Of a DNA stretch of 54,766 nt, positions 45,563 through 54,766 are shown piece by piece. Position 1 is the stretch's first letter; the number at the start of each line of letters is the position of its first letter. Under the pieces are notes generated by a model that was given only the letters and a program-made list of their open reading frames with translations, did no database searches and was not told the origin of the DNA. Position numbers and translations under genes: made by a program. This DNA is from Planctomycetota bacterium (GTDB lineage Bacteria; Planctomycetota; J058): NCBI GenBank assembly GCA_019636275.1, contig JAHBXY010000048.1:1-54766 (forward strand). Reading direction: 5' to 3'.

Positions 45563-45859
45563 TCAACCCGGTCGCCGCATGGGATGGCGCGCGGCGACCC
45601 GCGTCCAGAGCCGCGACGCGATCGGCGTGCACGCGGCGACCGAGAACCGCTCGGGGTCGCCGAAGCTCGAGGTGAACACGCGCGAGACCAGGAGGGCCAT
45701 GTCCCTCGCAGCCTGCACGCGCTGGAGGCCCTTGGCGATCGACCGGACCTCGGGGTCGTACTCCGGGTCGTCGGGCGCCGCATCGGGGCCCAGCAGCCCG
45801 TAGGGGTCCCACGCGTTGACCTCCCCGCGGATCAGGTCCACCAGGCGCGGCTGCGGCAT
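45563..45859 (-). CDS. DUF1871-like small protein
   Basis: This is a 98-residue protein. VNAWDPYGLLGPDAAPDDPE followed by YDPEV fits the DUF1871 pattern of W-[DN]-P, Pro-rich loop, then EYD. The rest is helical (AARDMALLVSRVFTSSFG). Related small proteins are found mainly in Gram-positives and a few environmental phyla; function unknown. ATG 45859 is the start; the upstream flavoprotein gene ends only 29 bases away and reads in the same direction. Confidence 0.5.
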   Translation of the reverse strand: MPQPRLVDLIRGEVNAWDPYGLLGPDAAPDDPEYDPEVRSIAKGLQRVQAARDMALLVSRVFTSSFGDPERFSVAACTPIASRLWTRVAARHPMRRPG

Positions 45860-45888
45860 CGAGCCCTCGGTCCGTCACTCGTCTCGCG

Positions 45889-46527
45889 TCAGTAGAACCC
45901 CTCGCGTCGGGCGTAGCGGGCCGCGCGCTCCGCGTCGTAGGCCGCCGCGTCGATCGCGTCGCCGCGCAGGCAGGCCATGACCTCGCCCATGGAGGGCAGG
46001 GCGGCGCGGTCGACGAAGCGCGTCGGGTCCCACAGCTGCGAGCGAAGGAAGGCCTTCGAGCACTGGGTGTAGGCCTCGTCGATGTCGACGAGGATCCCCA
46101 GCCTCGGCGCCTTGCCCTCGACCGCGCAGGGCGCGAGGAGCGCCGGGTCGGTCGTCAGGCAGGCCCGGCCGTTGACGCGGAAGGTGTCGCCGACGCCGGG
46201 GATGACGAAGAGCAGGCCCACGCGCGGGTTCTCGAGGATGTTGCGCAGGGAGTCGGCGAGGCGGTTGCCGGGCCGCTCGGGGAGGAGCAGCGTCCGGTCG
46301 TCGAGGATGCGCACGAAGCCGGGGGGGTCGCCGCGCGGGCTCACGTCGCAGCGCCCGGCGGCGTCGGACGTCGCCAGGCACACGAAGGGCGAGCGCTCGA
46401 CGAACGGGCGGGTGGCCGGCGACAGGCGGTCGGCGAGCTTGCCCCGGACGAGCGCGGTCGGCTCGCCGATCAGGGCGCGCAGGGCGGGCTCGTCGGTGAC
46501 GAGCGCCGAGGTCAAGCGGTGGGTCAT
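45889..46527 (-). CDS. PPOX-type FMN-binding flavoprotein (MSMEG_1061-like)
   Basis: This is a 212-residue protein with the pyridoxamine-5'-phosphate-oxidase split-barrel fold. RPFVERSPFVCLATSDAAGR near residue 40 and DVSPRGDPPGFVRILDDRTL follow the MSMEG_1061 subgroup, which is FMN- or F420-linked. NPRVGLLFVIPGVGDTFRVNG is the second strand pair. The reaction and substrate are not known. ATG 46527 is the start; no TAnnnT box was seen just upstream. Confidence 0.78.
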   Translation of the reverse strand: MTHRLTSALVTDEPALRALIGEPTALVRGKLADRLSPATRPFVERSPFVCLATSDAAGRCDVSPRGDPPGFVRILDDRTLLLPERPGNRLADSLRNILENPRVGLLFVIPGVGDTFRVNGRACLTTDPALLAPCAVEGKAPRLGILVDIDEAYTQCSKAFLRSQLWDPTRFVDRAALPSMGEVMACLRGDAIDAAAYDAERAARYARREGFY

Positions 46528-46596
46528 GAGGCCAGCGTGGCAGGCCGGGGCCGGGACCGCGAGCCGACGTCGTCGGCGCGGCGCCGTCCGGCGCGG

Positions 46597-46697
46597 CCGC
46601 GAGCCGCGTGGCAGGACGTGGCAGTCAGTGGGCCCGGCTGCGAGTCGCCGACACCGGCGCGGCGCCGCGCGGCGTGAACCGCGAGCCGCGTGGCAGG
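46597..46697. repeat. 19-bp direct repeat CCGCGAGCCGCGTGGCAGG
   Basis: Exact copies lie at 46597-46615 and 46679-46697, 82 bases apart. Partial copies (CCGCGAGCC) also occur near 46557 and 46727. The gap between the PPOX gene and the downstream helical-module gene holds nothing else recognisable. Confidence 0.6.
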
Positions 46698-46761
46698 GTG
46701 GGTGTGGCAGGTCCGCGGCCGCGGCCGCGAGCCGCGCCGTCCCAGGGCGCGGCGCTGCCGG

Positions 46762-47538
46762 TCAGGCCAGGAGGCGCGCCACGAGCGGGGCGGTCGCGGC
46801 CTCGGCGGCCGCCGCGAGCCAGGCGCGGGTGAGCTCAGCGACCCGTACGTCGCGCGTCGCCGCGTCGAGCGCGAGCCCGCCGGCATCGACCTCGACGAAG
46901 GCGCGGCCGCGGTAGGCCTGCCAGAGCTCGAGCAGCATGGCCCAGCGCTGGCCCTCCTGCGCGGCCTGCGCCTCCGTGGCGGTCATCGACCGGCGCCCCT
47001 CCGACCAGCGGCGGATCGGCTCGCGCGGGTCGGCCGCGAGCGCGGCGCAGCCCGCCGCGGCCAGGCACAGGTGAGACAGGGCGCGGAGCGCCCCGGGCGG
47101 CGCCGGACGCCCGTCGGCCAGGTCGAACGAGAGCTCGGCCGCCACGGCCGCGCCGCGGGCCGCTGTGAGCGCCGCCTGCGCCCGCTCCTCGTCGGGCGCC
47201 GCGGCCCAGGCGCCGGCGGCGTCGATCGCGCGCTCGATCCACTCCAGCGCGGCGGTCGAGTCCGGCCGCACGGGGCCCTCGCGCCACCACGCGAGGAGGC
47301 CGCCCAGGGCCGGGGCCGCGAGGAGCACCTGCTCCTCGAGCGTGAGCAGGGCGAGGTGCGGCGGCGGGGGATTGAGCAGGAAGACGTCCGCCGTCCGGCC
47401 CGGGTCCACCCCCACGACCTGCGCCGCCGCGGCGTCGCCGAGCGACGCCGCGGCCTCGAGGCGGCGCCGGTCGAGAAGGCCGGCGTCGACGCGGGCGCGC
47501 AGGGCGTTGGTCCGGGCCGCCAGGGTCGTGTCGTCCAT
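46762..47538 (-). CDS. Helical-module protein
   Basis: This is a 258-residue all-helical protein beginning NALRARVDAGLLDRRRLEAA, the same module signature (RARVxAGxLxxxRLExAA) as at 31292 and 31877. The rest is Ala-rich helix with a few aromatic residues (LLAWWREG, ALEWIERAID). It is intact. ATG 47538 has GGGGGAGCG upstream. The function is unknown; the pattern seems to belong to a lineage-specific repeat family. Confidence 0.55.
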   Translation of the reverse strand: MDDTTLAARTNALRARVDAGLLDRRRLEAAASLGDAAAAQVVGVDPGRTADVFLLNPPPPHLALLTLEEQVLLAAPALGGLLAWWREGPVRPDSTAALEWIERAIDAAGAWAAAPDEERAQAALTAARGAAVAAELSFDLADGRPAPPGALRALSHLCLAAAGCAALAADPREPIRRWSEGRRSMTATEAQAAQEGQRWAMLLELWQAYRGRAFVEVDAGGLALDAATRDVRVAELTRAWLAAAAEAATAPLVARLLA

Positions 47539-47703
47539 CGTGCGCTCCCCCTCGCCCGGAGTCAGAGACGCTCATGCGCGCCGGGACCCCCTGCCCGCTG
47601 GCGGCGCCGCCACCCGTCGGCCCGCCGGCGCCGGCGGGCCTCCCGCTCGGCCCCGACCGACACGCACGGGTGTGCGCGTCCTGCGCCGCCGCCCCGGCCG
47701 CGC

Positions 47704-48942
<1,239 letters not shown>

Positions 48943-49096
48943 GGGGGAAGTGCCTCCGGCGGCGCGCCGGGGTCCCGGGCGGCCACGGCGGCACATGCTG
49001 CGGCCGGCGCAGGGCGAAGTCAATCACGGGTGACGGGCGCGTCCGACCCGCGTCCTGCCGCTCGGGGAGGCGCGCCCTCCTGGCGCTGGCCCACGG

Positions 49097-49134
49097 CAGC
49101 GGGGGGCAGCGGGGGGCAGCGGGGGACAGCGGGG
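49097..49134 (+). repeat. Four CAGCGGGGGG units (G-quadruplex candidate) upstream of argG
   Basis: Four 10-base units, CAGCGGGGGG with one A change, lie at 49097-49134, about 155 bases upstream of argG. Four runs of four to six Gs on the plus strand could form a G-quadruplex. The rest of 48943-49359 holds no gene. Confidence 0.7.
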
Positions 49135-49359
49135 TGTCGGCCTCCCGCGGGCGCGACCTCCCGCGGCCCCCGGGCGCCGGCCACGCAGACCCGCCGCGCC
49201 ACCCATCGTCACGCCCGGGCCGGCGCAGGGCGGGCCCCGGATCGTGGCCGGTCCCGCGCGGGACGACCACGTGCCGTCAGGGTCCAAACGCTCGCGCGGC
49301 CAGCGACCGGGCCCCCACCCGCCTGGTGGCCCGGGCCCGCGCTCGAGGTCGAGCCGCCC

Positions 49360-50730
49360 ATGCACCGAACCCCGCTCCCACCTCCGCGTCGCCCGTCGCC
49401 CTCGCCCGAGGACGCCGCCCACGGCTCGCTCGCGCTCTCGCTCCTGCGCGAGGTCCTGGCCCAGGGCGCCCGTCGAGCGCACCTCCTCCCGCTCCCGGAC
49501 GGCGGCCTCGAGGTCCGCATCCGGGGCGCCGCCGGGCTGCGACCCGGGCCCTGCCCCGCGATGGCCCCGCCGGTCGCCCGGGGCGTGGTCCGCCGCCTGA
49601 AGACCCTCGCCGGCATGGACCCGGACCTGATCCATGGGCCGCAGGAGGGCCTCCTCACGCTCCAGCGCGTCCCGCCCGCCTCGCCCGTGGCCATCCGCGT
49701 CAGCACCCTGCCCTCGACCCGCGGCGAGACGCTCGCGCTCGAGGTGCTCGAGGCCGACGGCCCCGAGCGCCTCTCCGACCTGGGCCTCGACCCGTCGGAC
49801 CTTGCCCGGGTCCGCGAGGTCCTCCACGGGGGATACGGCGGCCACCGCGAGCAGGGCGGCGGTCGCGGGCTGGTCCTCGCGGTCGGTCCGGCCGACAGCG
49901 GCAAGCGGACCTTCCTGCACGCGTGCCTGCGCGACCTCGCGGAGAGCGCCGAGCCTGCCTCCGAACAGGACCGCGACCCGCCGGGCGAGCGAGCGCCGCG
50001 CCCCGTGGGCCGGACGATCTTCGCGATCGACCCCCGGTGCCCACCGGACATCCCGGGGGTGGTCACGCTCCAGGTCCGCTGCGAGATCGGCATTCAACCG
50101 TGGCACATGCTCCGCGCCGCCCTCACGATGGGAGACCCCGACGCCGTCCACGTCTCGGCGCTCCACGACATGGCGATGGCCGAGGACGCCGTCGAGGCCG
50201 CCGCGTCGGGCCAGCAGATCCTCACGAGCCTCGCCTGCGACCACGCGCCCGCCGCCGTCCAGCGCCTCCTGGACCTCTGCGTCGCGCCGTACCTGATCGC
50301 GGCCGCCCTGCAGCTCGTCGTCGCCTGCCGGGCGCTCCGTCGGCTGTGCGACGCCTGCAAGGTCCCGGCGCCCGCGCTCGACGCCGAGGATCAGCGCCGC
50401 ACGGCCCCGCGCCTCGTCGACGAGGAGGTGCTGACCGGCTGGGACGTGGCCTACCTCCCGCGCCCGGGCGGCTGCGCGGCCTGCGCCGGCACCGGCCACG
50501 CCGGTCGGGTCGGCGTCTACGAGGTCGTGCATCGCCCGGGCCCGCTCCTCGAAGCGATCCTGCGGGCGCATGCGGGCGGCGGCGACGGGCTCACGGCCCT
50601 GCACGAGCGCGCGCGCACCCTGCGCGAGAGCGCGCTCCTGCGCGCCGCGGCGGGCCACGTGAGCGTGGTCGAGGCCTTGCGCCGGACGCCGCCGGCGCCC
50701 GGCGCGGCGCCCCCGCGCGCGTGCCACTGA
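49360..50730 (+). CDS. Degenerate GspE/PilB-type secretion ATPase
   Basis: This is a 456-residue protein whose fold follows GspE/PilB, but every catalytic box is altered. Walker A is GPADSGKRTF instead of GPTGSGKTTT; the Asp box is AIDPRCP; Walker B is DPDAVHVSALHD instead of DPDIIMIGEIRD, losing the catalytic Glu; the His box is TSLACD instead of STLHTN. The zinc clip CDACKVP with GCAACAGTGHAGRVGVYEV is kept. It is probably an inactive scaffold or a nucleotide-binding protein. No pil/gsp gene is near. ATG 49360 is the likely start. Confidence 0.75.
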   Translation: MHRTPLPPPRRPSPSPEDAAHGSLALSLLREVLAQGARRAHLLPLPDGGLEVRIRGAAGLRPGPCPAMAPPVARGVVRRLKTLAGMDPDLIHGPQEGLLTLQRVPPASPVAIRVSTLPSTRGETLALEVLEADGPERLSDLGLDPSDLARVREVLHGGYGGHREQGGGRGLVLAVGPADSGKRTFLHACLRDLAESAEPASEQDRDPPGERAPRPVGRTIFAIDPRCPPDIPGVVTLQVRCEIGIQPWHMLRAALTMGDPDAVHVSALHDMAMAEDAVEAAASGQQILTSLACDHAPAAVQRLLDLCVAPYLIAAALQLVVACRALRRLCDACKVPAPALDAEDQRRTAPRLVDEEVLTGWDVAYLPRPGGCAACAGTGHAGRVGVYEVVHRPGPLLEAILRAHAGGGDGLTALHERARTLRESALLRAAAGHVSVVEALRRTPPAPGAAPPRACH

Positions 50731-50945
50731 CGACGCCCGGCCACGGCGTCCGCGGCGACGCCCGGCCCAGGGCATGGGACATCCCGGCGCTCGTGATGCA
50801 CCCGCTCCCCACCGGCGGCGACGCCCTCGCGGCCTCCAGGCGCGCCTCCGCTGCGATGTCGCCGCCCACGGGCGGTCCCGCGGATCCGAGGGAGCGCAGG
50901 GGGCTCGAGGACCCTTCCAGCCGACGCTCGTGCCCGACCCGCCGC

Positions 50946-51037
50946 AGCGAGCGATGGGGACGCGCGGAACGGACCGTGTCGTGCCAGTCCGGGACGTGCT
51001 TCGCCCAATGCCCGCCCCTCGCGAGCGCATCACTCAT
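50946..51037 (-). repeat. Single copy of the tandem-array family at the yraN stop
   Basis: Read on the minus strand, it begins TGAGTGATGCGCTCGCGAGG (complement of 51018-51036) and ends near GTCCCCATCGCTCGCT (complement of 50946-50961), matching both ends of the units at 9870-10409. The middle differs. The TGA at its start is the yraN stop codon. The rest of 50731-50945 holds no gene. Confidence 0.7.
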
Positions 51038-51465
51038 TGCAGGTCCACCTGGAACGCGTCCTTCAGCCACGTCACCTCCGCCCCGGACGGCCCCGGGAGG
51101 ACCTCGATCACGTCGAACCGACAGGGCACCCGCCCCTGGTCGACACCCCTGTCGGCCAGCACGTGCAGGGCGGTCCGCGCCAGGCGCTCGCGCTTCCGCG
51201 GCCCGACGGCGTCACGGCCGCTGACGAACGGGCACACCCGGCGCGTCTTCACCTCGCACATGGCGATCACGCCGCGGTCGAGGACGACCAGGTCCACCTC
51301 GCCCCACGGGCTGCGGGCGTTGCGCTCGAGGACCATGGCCCCGCGCGCCCGCACGTGCGCGGCGGCCGCGTCCTCCCCCCAGGCGCCCCGCCGCTGCGCC
51401 GCGGTCCGACGCGGCGGGGTCGGGGGCTCGTCCTTCGCCGGCGGGGACCGGTTCGCTCTCGGCAT
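51034..51465 (-). CDS. yraN: YraN/UPF0102 nuclease-like protein
   Basis: This is a 143-residue protein with the UPF0102 core: GAWGEDAAAAHVRARGAMVL, RNARSPWGEVDLVVLD and the conserved MCEVKTRR, resembling Holliday-junction-resolvase-like nucleases. A 22-residue Pro-rich leader precedes it. The family's role is not settled. GCGGAGGTGGAGC precedes ATG 51465. It reads away from the dehydrogenase gene. Confidence 0.88.
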   Translation of the reverse strand: MPRANRSPPAKDEPPTPPRRTAAQRRGAWGEDAAAAHVRARGAMVLERNARSPWGEVDLVVLDRGVIAMCEVKTRRVCPFVSGRDAVGPRKRERLARTALHVLADRGVDQGRVPCRFDVIEVLPGPSGAEVTWLKDAFQVDLQ

Positions 51466-51562
51466 GCTCCACCTCCGCAGGCGAACATACACCGAACCAC
51501 CGACAGGCCCGCGCGCGCCCAGCCGCGGCGGTAGACTCCTGCCCCACGGAAGGAGACTCGAC

Positions 51563-52450
51563 GTGACCACCGAACCGCTGACCGCCGCCGTGCTGGGCGC
51601 CGGCACCATGGGCCACGGGATCGCGCAGGTGCTGGCCCAGGCCGGGGTGGACGTCCGGCTCCGCGACGTGGACGCGGGCCGCGTCGACAAGGGGCTCGGC
51701 GAGGTGCGCAAGAACCTCGAGGGCGGCGTCGCGCGCGGCAAGCTGACCGCCGCGCAGCGCGACGAGGCGCTCGGTCGCCTGCGCGGCGAGACCGACCTGG
51801 CCGCGGCCGTCGGCGCGGCGGACATCGTCATCGAGGCGATCCCCGAGGACCTCGAGCTGAAGAAGCGCGTCCTGGCCGAGGCCTCGCGCGTCGCCGAGCG
51901 GGCGCGCGTCGTGGCCACGAACACGTCGTCGCTCCCCGTGACCGAGATCGCCCAGGCGACCGACCGCCCCGCGCGCGTCCTCGGCCTGCACTTCTTCAAC
52001 CCCGTCCACCTGCAGAAGCTCGTCGAGGTGGTCAAGGCGGAGCGCACCGCCGACGACGCCCTGGCCCTGGCCCTCGAGCTCGTGGGGAGGATCGGCAAGG
52101 AGGCCATCGTCGTCCGCGACGCGCCGGGGTTCGCGTCGAGCCGCCTCGGCCTGGTGATCGGCCTCGAGGCCATGCGCATGGTCGAGCAGGGCGTGGCCTC
52201 GGTGGGCGACGTCGACCGCGCCATGGAGCTCGGCTACCGCCACCCCATGGGCCCGCTCAAGACCGGCGACTACGTGGGCCTCGACGTGCGCCTGGCGATC
52301 GCCGAGCACCTCGCCCACGAGGTCGGCGACCAGTTTCGCCCGCCGCTCGTCCTGCGCCGCCTGGTGCGCGCGGGGAAGCTCGGCCGCAAGACCGGCGAGG
52401 GCTTCTACCGCTGGGACGAGAAGGGCGAGTGCCTCGGCCCTGCGTTCTGA
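51563..52450 (+). CDS. 3-hydroxyacyl-CoA (3-hydroxybutyryl-CoA) dehydrogenase
   Basis: This is a 295-residue NAD-dependent dehydrogenase of fatty-acid and butyrate metabolism. VLGAGTMGHGIAQ binds NAD, LHFFNPVHLQKLVEVV carries the catalytic His, and MELGYRHPMGPLKTGDYVGL lies in the C-terminal domain. Length fits the stand-alone HbdA/PaaH type. GGAAGGAG precedes GTG 51563, and TAGACT at 51532-51537 is a likely -10 box with a short leader. No other beta-oxidation gene is near. Confidence 0.93.
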   Translation: MTTEPLTAAVLGAGTMGHGIAQVLAQAGVDVRLRDVDAGRVDKGLGEVRKNLEGGVARGKLTAAQRDEALGRLRGETDLAAAVGAADIVIEAIPEDLELKKRVLAEASRVAERARVVATNTSSLPVTEIAQATDRPARVLGLHFFNPVHLQKLVEVVKAERTADDALALALELVGRIGKEAIVVRDAPGFASSRLGLVIGLEAMRMVEQGVASVGDVDRAMELGYRHPMGPLKTGDYVGLDVRLAIAEHLAHEVGDQFRPPLVLRRLVRAGKLGRKTGEGFYRWDEKGECLGPAF

Positions 52451-52465
52451 CTCGCTGGCCAGGGC

Positions 52466-54766
52466 TCACGGCCCCAGGGTGCCCGCCCGGCGCAGAGGGT
52501 CGAACGCCTTGTCGTTCTTGATCCACGCCTCGTCCAGCCCGAGCGCCCGCGCGGCGTCGAGCGCCTCGCGGGCGAGCGCCAGGCGGCGCGCGACCTCGGC
52601 GGCCTCGAGCCCCCGCACGTCGGCGCGGCGGGCCCACACGGCCCCCTCGACGAAGCGCGCCGGGGCCACCGTCGGCGCGGCCTCGGCCACGGCGCGCGCG
52701 TCGTCGAGCGCCTCGTCGAGGTCGCTCGTCTCGAGCCGCAGGAGGGCGCGCAGGAGCCGCGCGCCGTGGAAGCCGGGGTCGAGGCGGAGGGCGGCCGTCG
52801 CGTCGTCGATCCCCGCCGCGGCCTCGCCGGGCGCCGCGCGCCGGAACGACGCCCTCGTGCAGCGCAGCCACCCCCGCAGGAGCAGCGCCGCGGCGTCCTC
52901 CGGCGCGAAGGCGAGGCGGTCGTCGAGCACCGCGAGCACCCGGTCGAGGTCGATCCTGACCATGGGGGGCCTGAAGGCCTGCGCGCACAGCGTCGGGTCG
53001 CGCTGCACCGCCCGCCCGAGCTCCAGCACCCCGGCGAGCCAGTCGCCACGCCGCAGCAGCGTCCGCCCGCGCTCCCAGCGCACCTCGGCGTGGTCGGGCG
53101 CGAGCTCGGCGGCGGCGTCCAGCTCGGCCAGCGCGTCGGTCAGGCGTTCCGCCGGCGCCTCTCGCGCGGCCGCCAGGTGCCGGGCGGCCGCGGCGGCGGC
53201 CTGCGCCTCGACGGAGCGCAGGAGCTGGCACCCCTCGGCCTCGCCGAGGGCCCGGCGGACGTCGGCCAGGACCAGGCCCGCCGCGCGCGCCTCCAAGCGC
53301 GCCCGGTGGGCCTGCTCGGGCGACGACGACGACGCCGACGCCGCGGCCAGGGCTCGGTGGATCTTCGCGACGAGCTCCTCCGCCGACGCGCGGAGGCCCT
53401 CGCGCCGGCCCGGACGATCCGCCGGCGCGGCGAGCTGGACCCGCGCCCGCACGAGCGCGCCCTCGCCCCGCACGTCAAGCAGCGCGTCCTCCGCCCGCCC
53501 CTGGTCGCGCACGTGCACCGGCCGCCCGGTGGCGGCGTCCCGCTCGACCGGGAGGTCGACGCCGAAGAGCTGCGCCTCCAGCAGCCGGGCCTCGACCTGT
53601 CGGTCGACGGCCCGCGCCCGCTCGAGCAGCATCACCGCCTCGTCCCAGCGTCGCGCTTCCCGCGCGAGCAGGGCCCGCTGCGTCCAGGCGCTCGCGTCGC
53701 GCGGCGCGCGCGCGGTCACGTAGGCCCACGACAGGCTCGCGCGCTCGAGCCCGCTGCGCGTCCACTCGCGCGGCGGCTCGCGCCCGGCCCGCAGGGCCGC
53801 CCAGCCGGCCTCCCGGGCGCCGACGGCGGGCCGCGCCCGGAACCGGAGCCGGTCGGCGATCCCGGGCGAGAGGTTCACACGGCGGTCGATCTCCGCGACC
53901 CCGCCGACCGCCCAGCCGCCCGTCGGGTCGGCGCGCGCGGCCAGCTCGAACTCGCGCCCGGCGGCGCGCAGGTCCTCGTCCTTGCGCAGCAGCGCCTCGC
54001 CGAGCAGGCAGCGCCGCTCGTACTCCAGCGCCGCGGGCGGGTCGAGGACGGGCCAGCTCGCCATCACCGGCCTCGGCCGCGAGGGGACGAGCGGCATGGC
54101 CGCGTCGCGCGACGGCGGCGGCGCCGGCGCGAGCGCCTCGGCCTCGCGCAGCGCCGCGATCGCGGCGTCCACGTCGTCGTCCGCCAGGGCCAGCCGCGCC
54201 CGCGCCAGCAGCACGAGGGGCTCCGCCGGCGCGAGGCGCTGCGCGGCCGTCAGGGCCGCCCGCGCCCGCTCGACCCGGCGCACCTGCAGGCGCGCCGCGG
54301 CCAGCATGAGCTCATCGAGCCGCGGCGGCCCCCGCCGCTCGTCGAGCAGCCGGGTCTCGGCCTCGTGGAGGCAGCGCGCCTCGTCCGCCCGGTGGAGCTG
54401 CAGGAGCGCCGCCCGCGCCAGGGCCAGCCCCGCGTCGGGCGCCTCGCCCGCGGCCGCCGCCGCCTCGTACTCCGCCAGCGCCCCGTCCACGTCGAGGTCC
54501 GCCTCGAGCGCCATCCCCAGGGCGACCCGGGCCCGGGCCCCGGCGCCCTCGTCGAGGGCCCGCCGCAGCTCACGCGCCGCCTCCTCGACCGCGCCGGCGT
54601 CGAGGCGCACCAGGGCGAGCGCGCAGCGGGCCTCGGCGCCGGCGCCGAGGTCGTGCGCCTCGAGCAAGGAGTCCGCCGCCTCGCCCAGGCGCCCGAGCGC
54701 GTGCTCGATGCGCCCGCGGGCCAGCCAGGCGGCGGCGTCGTCCGGCGCCAGCTCGGTCGCGCGCAG
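52466..54766 (-). CDS. Large TPR-repeat protein, cut by the window edge
   Basis: This is at least 766 residues, continuing past the right edge; the frame is open to 54766 with TPR-like sequence (ATELAPDDAAAWLARGRIEH), so its start lies outside. Helical TPR-like units, rich in Ala, Leu and Arg, run through the whole length, for example AALRLDPGFHGARLLRALLR and EVRWERGRTLLRRGDWLAGV. No kinase or signal sequence is visible in this part, but such arrays often follow a kinase domain in large environmental proteins. It converges with the dehydrogenase gene. Function unknown. Confidence 0.8.
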   Translation of the reverse strand: MRATELAPDDAAAWLARGRIEHALGRLGEAADSLLEAHDLGAGAEARCALALVRLDAGAVEEAARELRRALDEGAGARARVALGMALEADLDVDGALAEYEAAAAAGEAPDAGLALARAALLQLHRADEARCLHEAETRLLDERRGPPRLDELMLAAARLQVRRVERARAALTAAQRLAPAEPLVLLARARLALADDDVDAAIAALREAEALAPAPPPSRDAAMPLVPSRPRPVMASWPVLDPPAALEYERRCLLGEALLRKDEDLRAAGREFELAARADPTGGWAVGGVAEIDRRVNLSPGIADRLRFRARPAVGAREAGWAALRAGREPPREWTRSGLERASLSWAYVTARAPRDASAWTQRALLAREARRWDEAVMLLERARAVDRQVEARLLEAQLFGVDLPVERDAATGRPVHVRDQGRAEDALLDVRGEGALVRARVQLAAPADRPGRREGLRASAEELVAKIHRALAAASASSSSPEQAHRARLEARAAGLVLADVRRALGEAEGCQLLRSVEAQAAAAAARHLAAAREAPAERLTDALAELDAAAELAPDHAEVRWERGRTLLRRGDWLAGVLELGRAVQRDPTLCAQAFRPPMVRIDLDRVLAVLDDRLAFAPEDAAALLLRGWLRCTRASFRRAAPGEAAAGIDDATAALRLDPGFHGARLLRALLRLETSDLDEALDDARAVAEAAPTVAPARFVEGAVWARRADVRGLEAAEVARRLALAREALDAARALGLDEAWIKNDKAFDPLRRAGTLGP

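Noticed and set aside
46528..46761. tRNA or other structured RNA gene
   Set aside because: The GC-rich repeats fold in many ways, but no cloverleaf or CCA end was found; the signal is the 19-bp direct repeat.

Overview
This is a very GC-rich bacterial window with dense genes, many GTG starts, and many neighbouring genes that overlap by four bases (GTGA or ATGA). No rRNA, tRNA, CRISPR array, transposase or phage module was seen. The gene mix is a fused-CcoNO cbb3 oxidase, stress proteins built from tandem Usp domains, KaiC-like ATPases, zinc-ribbon and helical-repeat proteins, MurE of the diaminopimelate type, Orn and bS21. This points to an aerobic or microaerobic, probably uncultured bacterium, perhaps of the Planctomycetota or Myxococcota type. 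That assignment is inference from style; no marker in the window decides it.

Layout. 1-1.4 kb: a partial zinc-finger gene and small membrane proteins. 1.4-9.8 kb: a complete minus-strand cbb3 oxidase operon (ccoNO, ccoQ, ccoP, ccoG, ccoH, a TauE/SafE-type membrane protein, ccoI, ccoS). 9.8-10.4 kb: a tandem array of 81/99-bp repeats. 10.4-19.1 kb: a stress and energy-sensing block (PRC-barrel, two double-Usp proteins, lone receiver, CBS pair, PAS-kinase/NtrC pair, thioredoxin-TPR). 19.3-22.5 kb: RluA and an unusual SEC-C fusion protein. 22.7-26.6 kb: a coupled P450, UbiA prenyltransferase and methyltransferase unit that looks like a small biosynthetic cluster. 26.6-30.8 kb: a zinc-ribbon/SHOCT pair and a receiver-KaiC-receiver cassette. 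31.3-33.1 and 36.0-37.1 kb: frameshifted helical-module and secreted-protein genes around an aminotransferase and a lipoprotein metzincin. 37.1-45.3 kb: a LuxR regulator, bS21, a TPR lipoprotein, a zinc-ribbon membrane protein, MurE, a coiled-coil lipoprotein and Orn. 45.6-54.8 kb: DUF1871-like protein, PPOX flavoprotein, helical-module protein, ArgG, a secretion ATPase homologue with every catalytic box altered, YraN, 3-hydroxyacyl-CoA dehydrogenase and a TPR protein cut by the window edge.

The main surprises are the catalytically degenerate secretion ATPase, the SEC-C/coiled-coil/RelE-like fusion, and two families of dispersed palindromic repeats. Copies of both families begin exactly at gene stop codons, and one related copy lies in frame inside ccoI. 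Several genes also have a TAnnnT box 6-8 nt before the start codon, which suggests leaderless transcripts. At least four genes carry apparent frameshifts; two lie at C runs and could be assembly errors.
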